Positions 6,776 to 12,010 of a DNA stretch of 12,010 bases are shown here, one piece after another. The DNA is from a bacterium (GTDB lineage Bacteria > Desulfobacterota > Binatia > UBA12015). The stretch spans positions 1-12,010 of the forward strand of contig JAGWVP010000043.1 in the NCBI GenBank assembly GCA_018970825.1, in the 5' to 3' direction. Both the position numbers and the translations under genes were made by a program. The notes under the pieces are model-generated. The model worked only from the letters and a program-made list of their open reading frames with translations, did no database searches and was not told the DNA's origin. The stretch's first letter is position 1; each line of letters starts with the position of its first letter.

Positions 6776-8347
6776 ATGAAGATGGACGACCCCGGTTACG
6801 AGCGGCTCTCCGGCCTCGATCACGCTTTCCTGCATTTCGAGACCGCCGAGACCTACATGCACGTCGCGCTCACGGCGATCCTCGAGGAGGGATCGCTGGC
6901 CCGGCCCGACGGCGGCATCGACGTCGAGCGGGTGCGGGCCCACGTCGCCTCGCGGCTGCACATGCTCCCGCGCTATCGGCAGCGGCTGCACTTCGCGCCG
7001 GTCACCGGCGACCCGGTCTGGGTCGACGACCACGCCTTCGACATCGACCTCCATGTCCGTCACAGCCACCTGCCGCGACCCGGCACCGACGAGCAACTGA
7101 AGGGGCTGATCGCGCGCCTGCTCGAGCGACCGCTCGACCGCCGGCGCCCGCTCTGGGAGATCTACGTCGTCGAGGGCCTTCCCGGCCGCCGCTTCGCGGT
7201 CCTGTTCAAGGTCCACCACTGCATGGTGGACGGAATCGCCGGGATCGGACTGCTCGCGGCACTGCTCTCCCCGGTCGCCGAGGCCGTGGTTCCGCCGGCC
7301 CGGCCCTGGTCCCCGCGTCCGGTCCCGTCGACGTCGCAGATGCTTCGCGACGAGGTGCGACGGCGGACCGACGCGTCCTTCGGTCTCCTGCGCTCGCTCC
7401 CGGGAGCGCTCGCCTCGGGCGGGGGGGCGGCGGGCGCCCGGCTCGCGAGCCTCGCGGGCTTCCTCAGCGCAGGCGTGCGAAGCGCGGCGGAGACTCCGTT
7501 GAACGGACCGGTCGGCCCGCACCGCCGCGTCGAGTGGCTCGAGTTCGACCTGGCCGAGATGAAGGAGGTGAAGACGCGGCTCGGGGGGACGCTGAACGAC
7601 GTCGTGCTCGCGACCGTGGCCGGGGCGATGCGACGCTACCTCGGGCGGCGCGGGGCCGCGTGCGAAGGGGAGTTCCGCGCACTCATCCCCGTCAGCACGC
7701 GCACCGTCGACGAGAGCGGCAGCGGCGGCAACCGCGTCTCGGCCTGGATCGCACCGCTCCCGCTCGGCGAGATGACGCCAGCCGAGCGCTTCTCGGCGAT
7801 CGGCCGACTCACGTCGACCTACCGCGAGAACCAGGAGGAGCAGGGCGCCGAGGTGCTGACCGCGACGGCCGAGTGGACGACCGCGCTGCCGCTCGCGGCG
7901 GCCGTCCGGCTCATCAGCAGGTCGCGTGCCTTCAACGTCGTCATCACGAACGTCCCGGGGCCCCCGGTCCCTTTCCACCTGCTCGACGCGCCCATGGTGA
8001 CGGGCGTGCCGCACGTCCCGCTGTTCGAGAACCAGGGTCTCGGCATCGCGTTGCTGAGCTACGCGGGGCGCTTCTCCTACGGACTCGTGGGCGAGTGGGA
8101 CCTGCTGCCCGACATCGACTGCCTCGCGGAGGCGATCGAGGAGTCCTGGGCGGAACTACGCTCGGCCGCGGGCGTGGCGACGGTCGAGCGGACCGGCAGG
8201 GGCGCCGAGAGCGATTCCAGTTCGCTCGCCGAGGGCGTATGGCGGGGGGAAGCTCGGACCGCACCCCTCGAGCAAGCGGGGCCGCTTCCGCCGGGGCCGA
8301 ACGGGAGCGATGTCGGGGACCGGGAGGCCTCCGCCGCCCCGCACTGA
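6776..8347 (+). CDS. wax ester synthase/diacylglycerol acyltransferase (WS/DGAT)
   Basis: This 523-residue O-acyltransferase would transfer acyl groups from acyl-CoA to long-chain alcohols or diacylglycerol, making wax esters or triacylglycerol at the inner face of the membrane. The active-site motif HHCMVDG is at 147-153 (H147, H148, D152). Other family hallmarks are PLWE (125-128), TLNDVVLA (272-279), GNRVSAW (318-324) and NVPGPP (392-397). The N-terminus LSGLDHAFLHFE is also typical. The enzyme core ends near residue 466, which matches the usual family length of about 460. The remaining 57 or so residues are Gly/Pro/Ser/Glu-rich and look disordered. It follows the patatin gene by 26 bases. 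A convergent membrane-protein gene lies 346 bases downstream, with a hairpin between. Confidence 0.94.
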   Translation: MKMDDPGYERLSGLDHAFLHFETAETYMHVALTAILEEGSLARPDGGIDVERVRAHVASRLHMLPRYRQRLHFAPVTGDPVWVDDHAFDIDLHVRHSHLPRPGTDEQLKGLIARLLERPLDRRRPLWEIYVVEGLPGRRFAVLFKVHHCMVDGIAGIGLLAALLSPVAEAVVPPARPWSPRPVPSTSQMLRDEVRRRTDASFGLLRSLPGALASGGGAAGARLASLAGFLSAGVRSAAETPLNGPVGPHRRVEWLEFDLAEMKEVKTRLGGTLNDVVLATVAGAMRRYLGRRGAACEGEFRALIPVSTRTVDESGSGGNRVSAWIAPLPLGEMTPAERFSAIGRLTSTYRENQEEQGAEVLTATAEWTTALPLAAAVRLISRSRAFNVVITNVPGPPVPFHLLDAPMVTGVPHVPLFENQGLGIALLSYAGRFSYGLVGEWDLLPDIDCLAEAIEESWAELRSAAGVATVERTGRGAESDSSSLAEGVWRGEARTAPLEQAGPLPPGPNGSDVGDREASAAPH

Positions 8348-8693
8348 CGGCTCCGCGCTCGTAGCGCCGGGTGATTCCGGGCAGCGGAACTCGCGATGGG
8401 AGGGGGCGGCGCGTTGCCGCGCCGCCTCCCGCGCGAATCACGGCCCGATGCGGACCGCGCGCACGAGGTCATGCGCGTCGCGCTCTGCGACGTCTTGCAG
8501 GACGCCGTCACGGTCAGCCAGTCCGCGGTGCCGATCGAGAGCTCGGCCGCGAGCGGTGGCGCGAACGTAGCGCCGGGGTCGAACTGCCACGACGAGGGGC
8601 CGATGTCCATCGAAAATCACACTCGTTGCGCGGCGGCCGTTCGCGACGGTCACCCCCGGGTCGCGGGACCCATTCGGGCGTGCGAAGCCCGCC
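8348..8693. other. 346-base stretch without a confident gene
   Basis: This is the region between the stops of the convergent WS/DGAT and GAP-family genes. It holds a strong GC hairpin at 8398-8430. The block 8431-8693 is open in several frames on both strands with G/C-rich third positions. One minus frame ends at a TGA near 8438 after the residues DGVLQDVAERDAHDLVRAVR, and another minus frame begins MDIGPSSWQF at 8610. None has a good ribosome binding site or a recognisable domain. It could be a decayed gene remnant or simply GC-rich spacer, and I do not call a gene. Confidence 0.5.
8398..8430. terminator. hairpin between convergent genes, likely bidirectional terminator
   Basis: GCGGCGCG (8406-8413) pairs perfectly with CGCGCCGC (8418-8425) around a TTGC loop. 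The stem is extended by GGGAG (8398-8402) with CTCCC (8426-8430), leaving a GGG bulge at 8403-8405. It starts 50 bases after the WS/DGAT stop. No T-tract follows on either strand, so it may stop transcription only weakly or act by protecting transcript ends. Confidence 0.5.
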
Positions 8694-9455
8694 TCACCCC
8701 GGGTAGAGCTCCCACGCGCGCCGCGCCATGTGCAGCCCGACACCGATCAGCAGGAGCGCGATCGCGGTCCGCCCGTAGACCTTCATGAGCCGCTCGATCG
8801 TCTCCTTGGCCGTGCCGGCCGAGCCCGGCCGCAGCGTCTCGAGGATCGCCGGCACGAAGGTCGCGCCGGCACCGAGCAGGATGAAGACCAGCGCGCCGAG
8901 GGGCCGCAGGTGCGCGGGCATGTCCTCGATCTGGTGTCCGGCCGCGATCGCGACCGGGAAGATCTTCGGGTGCAGGCCGCAGACCGCGAAGCCGGCGAGC
9001 GCGCCGCGCAGGGCGATCTCGCTCATCGGCAGGTCCGACGCCGGGTCGACCAGGTGGGCGAACGACGGGAAGCGCGACTTGAAGGCCGCCCACAGCCGGC
9101 TCGTCCGCTTATCCTCCTCCGGCTCATGGAACGGCTCCTCCGTCAGCGCGCCGATCGCTCGACGCGCACCGATCACGAGGAGCACGGCCGCGAGCACCGC
9201 GTGGACGAGGAACTTCCGCCAGACGTGCCCCTCGGCCGTCGCGGCACTCCCGGTCCCGATCGACGTCTTCGTCGCGAGCAGCATGCCGATGCCGAACGAG
9301 AACAGGATGCCGAGCACGCCGCCCGCCGCGTAGGCCCACGCGGCGCGTTTCGGCGCCTTGCGGTCGCTCGCGATCACGAACCCGAGCACGAAGGTCTCGG
9401 GGCTCAGGAAGAGGGCGAGGCCGAGCGAGGCGACGACGGCGATGTGCGTGGACAT
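8694..9455 (-). CDS. GAP/SfLAP-family six-helix inner-membrane protein
   Basis: This 253-residue integral membrane protein has about six hydrophobic segments, near residues 5-29, 40-61, 82-101, 148-172, 185-205 and 229-246. Its pattern resembles the GAP family (sulfolipid-1-addressing-protein-like, within the LysE-type exporter fold). Supporting features are a glycine-rich second helix AYAAGGVLGILFSFGIG, a charged cytoplasmic loop after helix three (residues 104-145), and a GLHPKIFPVAIAAG segment matching the family's NPKN-type motif. Members are thought to export small molecules or lipids, but the substrate here is unknown. The ATG at 9455 was chosen because GAGGA lies about seven bases upstream and because the longer frame adds an Arg-rich, unconserved N-terminus. 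It diverges from the HupE-like gene across 155 bases, which suggests shared control, and converges on the WS/DGAT gene. Confidence 0.78.
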   Translation of the reverse strand: MSTHIAVVASLGLALFLSPETFVLGFVIASDRKAPKRAAWAYAAGGVLGILFSFGIGMLLATKTSIGTGSAATAEGHVWRKFLVHAVLAAVLLVIGARRAIGALTEEPFHEPEEDKRTSRLWAAFKSRFPSFAHLVDPASDLPMSEIALRGALAGFAVCGLHPKIFPVAIAAGHQIEDMPAHLRPLGALVFILLGAGATFVPAILETLRPGSAGTAKETIERLMKVYGRTAIALLLIGVGLHMARRAWELYPG

Positions 9456-9509
9456 GGTCTCGGTCCTCGCCTTAACGGGGCGAGGTGCCACGCGTCCAGA
9501 GCCGACCCG

Positions 9510-9564
9510 GGTTTCCCGGCGGGCGACGCGACGGTTTCCCCGGCGGTCCGTCGCCCGACGCGAC
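9510..9564. repeat. imperfect tandem repeat in the divergent promoter region
   Basis: GGTTTCCCGGCGG at 9510-9522 recurs as GGTTTCCCCGGCGG at 9533-9546, and CGACGCGAC at 9524-9532 recurs at 9556-9564. The second copy thus directly follows the first and carries an insertion of about nine bases. GGGCGACG (9521-9528) also forms an inverted repeat with CGTCGCCC (9549-9556). It lies between the divergent GAP-family and HupE-like genes, so an operator is possible, but chance similarity in GC-rich DNA cannot be excluded. Confidence 0.45.
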
Positions 9565-9610
9565 TTCACCCCTTGGCCTGCACCCGTGGCGGCTGGCAAG
9601 GTGGGCGTCG

Positions 9611-10657
9611 ATGGACGGACCCCTCCGATCCGCGAGCGGGCGGCGCCGGCCCGCGATCGCCGTCGCGGCCCTCGCGGCCTGCCTCGCATTCGCGTCGCTC
9701 GCGGCGGTCTCCGCCTTCGCGCACGCGCTCCACCCCGCGCTCCTCGAACTCGTCGAGCGCGGCGACGGCGCGATCGACGTGACCTGGAAGACCTCGCTCA
9801 CGCAGCTCTCGGGCGTGACGCTCGCGCCGCGCCTGCCGGCGCGCTGCGTGAACGAGTCGGACCGCGTCGAGTCGGTCGACGGCATCGCCGTGGTGGAGCG
9901 GTGGACGGTGCGCTGCGGCGAGGGCGGCCTCGCCGGGCTCGACGTCGCCGTCGACGGCCTCGCGGCGAGCAAGACCGACGCGCTCGTGCGCGCCGCGTTC
10001 GCGGACGGTCGCGCCTTCCAGTCGGTGCTCCGGCCCGCATCGCCGTCGCTGGTCGTACCGGCACGCCCCTCGCGCCTCGACGTGCTCCGCGACTACGGTC
10101 GCATGGGCGTCGAGCACATCCTTGGCGGCCCCGACCACCTCGCCTTCGTTCTCGGGCTTCTCCTGCTCGCGACCTCGCCGGGGATGCTGCTCGGCACGAT
10201 CACCGCGTTCACCGTCGGCCACAGCGTGACGCTCGCGCTCGCGGCGCTCGGGCTCGCCCGCCTGCGCCAGCAGCCGGTCGAGATCGCGATCGCAGCAACG
10301 GTGTTCCTGCTCGCGGTCGAGGTCGCCGGCGGCGCCCGCGACGCGGCCGGACTCCTGCGGCGCAGGCCGTGGCTCGTCGCCGGGGCGTTCGGCCTGCTGC
10401 ACGGGCTCGGCTTCGCGGGCGCGCTCGCCGAGGTCGGGTTGCCGCAGGGCGAGGTGCCGCTCGCCGTGCTCTCGTTCAACCTCGGTATCGAGGCGGGCCA
10501 GCTCCTGTTCGTCGCCGCGATGCTGGCCGTGGACGTCGCGATTCGTCGATGGACGGGCGGGCGCCCGGCCTGGGTCGAGACTGCCGCGGCCTACGCGATC
10601 GGCTCGCTCGCCGCGCTCTGGTGCATCGAGCGCACCGCGTCGCTGCTCGGCGTCTGA
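9611..10657 (+). CDS. HupE/UreJ-family membrane protein (putative metal permease)
   Basis: This is a 348-residue protein of the HupE/UreJ_2 type. An N-terminal signal sequence (hydrophobic about residues 15-36, ending SAFA-HALHPALLELVE) precedes an extracytoplasmic domain of about 130 residues with two Cys (C79, C102) that could form a disulfide. The C-terminal half is a helix bundle with the family's metal-type motifs: GVEHILGGPDHLAF (H169, D175, H176), FTVGHSVTL (H204), FGLLHGLGFAGAL (H264) and FNLGIEAGQL (N290, E294). Relatives accompany nickel enzymes such as hydrogenase and urease, but none is in this window, so transport of nickel or another metal is inferred from family only. The ATG at 9611 has AAGGTGG (9598-9604) six bases upstream; an upstream GTG at 9485 would run through the repeats and add 42 unconserved residues. 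It is divergent from the GAP-family gene and followed by a hairpin. Confidence 0.9.
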   Translation: MDGPLRSASGRRRPAIAVAALAACLAFASLAAVSAFAHALHPALLELVERGDGAIDVTWKTSLTQLSGVTLAPRLPARCVNESDRVESVDGIAVVERWTVRCGEGGLAGLDVAVDGLAASKTDALVRAAFADGRAFQSVLRPASPSLVVPARPSRLDVLRDYGRMGVEHILGGPDHLAFVLGLLLLATSPGMLLGTITAFTVGHSVTLALAALGLARLRQQPVEIAIAATVFLLAVEVAGGARDAAGLLRRRPWLVAGAFGLLHGLGFAGALAEVGLPQGEVPLAVLSFNLGIEAGQLLFVAAMLAVDVAIRRWTGGRPAWVETAAAYAIGSLAALWCIERTASLLGV

Positions 10658-10682
10658 GCGTCGATGCCCCCCGGGGCGCGGC

Positions 10683-10716
10683 CGACGCGATCCCCCGGTC
10701 AGCGGGGGGATCGTCG
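10683..10716. terminator. hairpin between convergent genes, likely bidirectional terminator
   Basis: GATCCCCC (10689-10696) pairs with GGGGGATC (10705-10712) around an eight-base loop, and CGAC (10683-10686) pairs with GTCG (10713-10716) after a two-base bulge. It falls exactly in the 61 bases between the stop of the HupE-like gene and the stop of the Tat-signal gene, so it could serve both. There is no T-run on either strand. Confidence 0.6.
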
Positions 10717-10718
10717 CC

Positions 10719-11375
10719 TCAGGCGCGGAGCTTCAACCCGACCGCGTCGAACGTCCGCGACGAGAATTGCCCGCACTCGCACTCCGTGCCGAGCGCACGC
10801 GGCGTCACCGCGGTCACGACTTCGAAGTCGCTCGCGAAGTGCAGGCGCGCGAAGACGCGCGAGGGGTCGAGGACCCGCTTCTCGAAGGTCTCGCCGGCCT
10901 CCGGGCCCGACACGACGTGCGAGAGCCAGGTGTCGGAATCGAGAACGAAGTCGAAGACCAGCGGGGATCCCGAGTCCGGCTCCGTACCGCCGTCGGCGCC
11001 GGTGACCGGCACCAGCCGGCCCGTCCTCCCCGACTCGACCCTCCAGGTCGCCCAGTCGGAGCCGGAGGAGCCCGGGGCGGCGCCGCCGACCACGTTCACC
11101 GCGGACGTGGTCCCGACGGTCCGGGAGGAAGCCGAGAGGTCGGGCGCGATGGTGAACAGGGTCACCGCGGAGGCGCGGACGACCATCGTCGGATCGAGGG
11201 GGCCGACCTCCGGGTCGAAGGCGCTGCGCTGCCGAACGCTGTGCGACTCGGCCGTCAGGCGCCAGGTGCCGGCGATCCCGGACCGCCGTAGCGCGGGCAC
11301 CTGCGCCCGGGCCTGCGACGAGGCCAGCAAGGCTCCGGATGCGGCGAACAGAGAGAAGTTCCTGCGACTGATCAT
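10719..11375 (-). CDS. Tat-signal exported protein of unknown function
   Basis: This 218-residue protein starts MISRRNFSLFAASGALLA, a twin-arginine signal (S-R-R-N-F) followed by a hydrophobic stretch and an ARA cleavage site before Q25, so a folded precursor is probably exported to the periplasm. The mature part begins near GIAGTWRLTAE (33-43), which resembles the first strand of lipocalin-like beta-barrels; that is only a hint. Near the C-terminus a CEC pair (C199, C201) could bind a metal or form a disulfide. Tat export often goes with cofactor binding, but no cofactor motif is recognised. The ATG at 11375 has an excellent ribosome binding site, GGAGGT, six bases upstream (11381-11386 on the plus strand), and this site lies inside a perfect palindrome. 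It is divergent from the DUF3604 lipoprotein gene and convergent with the HupE-like gene. Confidence 0.8.
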   Translation of the reverse strand: MISRRNFSLFAASGALLASSQARAQVPALRRSGIAGTWRLTAESHSVRQRSAFDPEVGPLDPTMVVRASAVTLFTIAPDLSASSRTVGTTSAVNVVGGAAPGSSGSDWATWRVESGRTGRLVPVTGADGGTEPDSGSPLVFDFVLDSDTWLSHVVSGPEAGETFEKRVLDPSRVFARLHFASDFEVVTAVTPRALGTECECGQFSSRTFDAVGLKLRA

Positions 11376-11379
11376 CGGT

Positions 11380-11393
11380 GACCTCCAGAGGTC
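11380..11393. promoter_or_regulatory. perfect palindrome covering the ribosome binding site of the Tat-signal gene
   Basis: GACCTCCAGAGGTC is a perfect inverted repeat (6-base arms, 2-base centre), and one arm contains the Shine-Dalgarno of the minus-strand gene starting at 11375. As DNA it could be a repressor operator. As RNA the loop would have to open to four bases, leaving five pairs that would hide the ribosome binding site. Function is inferred from position. Confidence 0.4.
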
Positions 11394-11461
11394 GCGACGA
11401 GATCATCGTCGCGGAGCCCATACCCCATCAGGAAACCGGCAACGGGTCCACCCTGCTTCGC

Positions 11462-11505
11462 TTGTCCGAAGGGACGACCCGGTTGTCCGAAGGAGCCAAG
11501 GCTCC
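11462..11505. promoter_or_regulatory. direct repeats and palindrome upstream of the DUF3604 promoter
   Basis: TTGTCCGAAGG occurs exactly at 11462-11472 and again at 11483-11493, a period of 21 bases or two helical turns. Overlapping the second copy is a perfect palindrome, GGAGCCAAGGCTCC (11492-11505), which ends eight bases before the -35 box at 11514. This is the arrangement expected of an activator or repressor binding region; the protein is unknown. It lies between two divergent genes and could control both. Confidence 0.5.
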
Positions 11506-11513
11506 GTTCCTCG

Positions 11514-11543
11514 TTGACAGTTTCGAGGGCCCCGGCCTACTAC
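11514..11543 (+). promoter_or_regulatory. sigma70-like promoter for the DUF3604 lipoprotein gene
   Basis: TTGACA (11514-11519), an 18-base spacer and TACTAC (11538-11543) make a good -35/-10 pair, with transcription likely to begin about 57 bases before the ATG at 11608. The -35 is a perfect consensus, and the -10 keeps T1, A2, T4 and A5. Confidence 0.6.
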
Positions 11544-11607
11544 GCAACTCGGCCTCCCGTCGGCGGCCGCGCGCTCTCTCGGGGAGGGAGTACCAGGAGG
11601 GACGACG

Positions 11608-12010
11608 ATGGCCCGCTTCGAAGCCCGGTCCGTTCGGAGGACGATCCGCCTCGCCGAGTTGATGGCGATCGCGACCTTCGTCGTCGCGTGCGGCAACAAC
11701 TCGGCCGCCCCGCCCCCGCCCGCCACCCCGACGCCGGTGCCGACGCCCGACGTCTCGAGCCGCGCGCCCGCGCCGTGGGGGCGCACCGAGGAGCGCGAGT
11801 CCTGCTCGGCCTACTCGGTGACGCGCAGCCCGCACTTCGGCGACCTGCACGTCCACACGACCTATTCCGCCGACGCCGTCACCTTCAACGTGCTCGGAAC
11901 CCCGACCGACGCCTACGAGTTCGCGCGCGGAAACGAGATCCGGCTCGCGCCCTACGACGCCGACGGTCGCGGGACGCGGCCGCTGCGGCTGCGTCGGCCG
12001 CTCGACTTCG
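11608..12010 (+). CDS. DUF3604-family lipoprotein, N-terminal part (runs off the window)
   Basis: The first 134 codons are present and open to the window end. A signal peptide with the lipobox VVAC makes C28 the likely lipid anchor. A Pro/Thr-rich linker follows (about 35-56), and then the start of a DUF3604 domain, FGDLHVHTTYSADA (77-90), with the DLHxH motif (H81, H83) shared with PHP-type metal-dependent phosphoesterases. The continuation TPTDAYEFARG (98-108) and RRPLDF at the edge are also typical of DUF3604. Family proteins are usually several hundred residues long, so most of the gene is missing. The ATG is set by AGGAGG at 11595-11600, seven bases upstream. The reaction is not established for the family; a metal-dependent hydrolase is inferred from the His motif. 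Confidence 0.88.
   Translation, partial: MARFEARSVRRTIRLAELMAIATFVVACGNNSAAPPPPATPTPVPTPDVSSRAPAPWGRTEERESCSAYSVTRSPHFGDLHVHTTYSADAVTFNVLGTPTDAYEFARGNEIRLAPYDADGRGTRPLRLRRPLDF

Noticed and set aside
6617..8014. Minus-strand 465-codon frame opposite the WS/DGAT gene
   Set aside because: The sense strand carries HHxxxDG and all other WS/DGAT motifs. The antisense product has none.
9358..11517. Plus-strand frame of 719 codons across the HupE-like and Tat-signal genes
   Set aside because: It reads the HupE-like gene out of frame and the others antisense, with long Arg/Ala runs and no domain.
1..12010. Search by eye for tRNA, rRNA, CRISPR arrays, insertion sequences, phage or defence genes
   Set aside because: No cloverleaf-like sequence, regular spaced repeats, transposase or integrase motifs were seen.

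Overview
The window is very GC-rich (about 70% by eye) and its genes have strongly G/C-biased third codon positions. It carries three probable lipoproteins, one probable Tat-exported protein and a wax-ester/triacylglycerol synthase. This points to a high-GC Gram-negative bacterium. A myxobacterium-like or other former 'Deltaproteobacteria' lineage (Myxococcota, Binatota or similar) would fit, but that placement is inference; no rRNA or other marker gene is present.

Layout, left to right. (1) The last 28 codons of a plus-strand gene enter from the left edge and are followed by a candidate terminator hairpin. (2) A minus-strand pair, read right to left, encodes a family-4 glycosyltransferase and an NAD-dependent sugar epimerase/dehydratase. 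They overlap by ATGA and look like a small surface-glycan operon. (3) Divergent from it, a plus-strand run holds a glutathione S-transferase, a lipoprotein-anchored alpha/beta hydrolase of the epoxide hydrolase type, an unrecognised lipoprotein, a patatin-like phospholipase and a WS/DGAT acyltransferase. The last two lie 26 bases apart and form a neutral-lipid pair: one releases acyl chains and the other stores them. (4) A stretch of 346 bases with no confident gene but a strong hairpin separates this run from a convergent minus-strand gene for a six-helix GAP/SfLAP-type membrane protein. (5) Divergent from that gene is a HupE/UreJ-type membrane protein with its full set of His/Glu motifs. It ends at a hairpin shared with the next, convergent gene. 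(6) A minus-strand Tat-signal protein of unknown function and a plus-strand DUF3604 lipoprotein, cut off by the window end, diverge from a 232-base region that carries direct repeats, a palindrome and a sigma70-like promoter.

No mobile element, CRISPR array, tRNA, rRNA, phage gene or recognisable defence system was seen. The window reads as ordinary chromosomal metabolic and envelope DNA. The less explained parts are the regulatory DNA at 11380-11543, the repeat-bearing divergent promoter at 9456-9610, the membrane-anchored hydrolase, the glycosyltransferase's altered motif, and the unassigned block 8431-8693.
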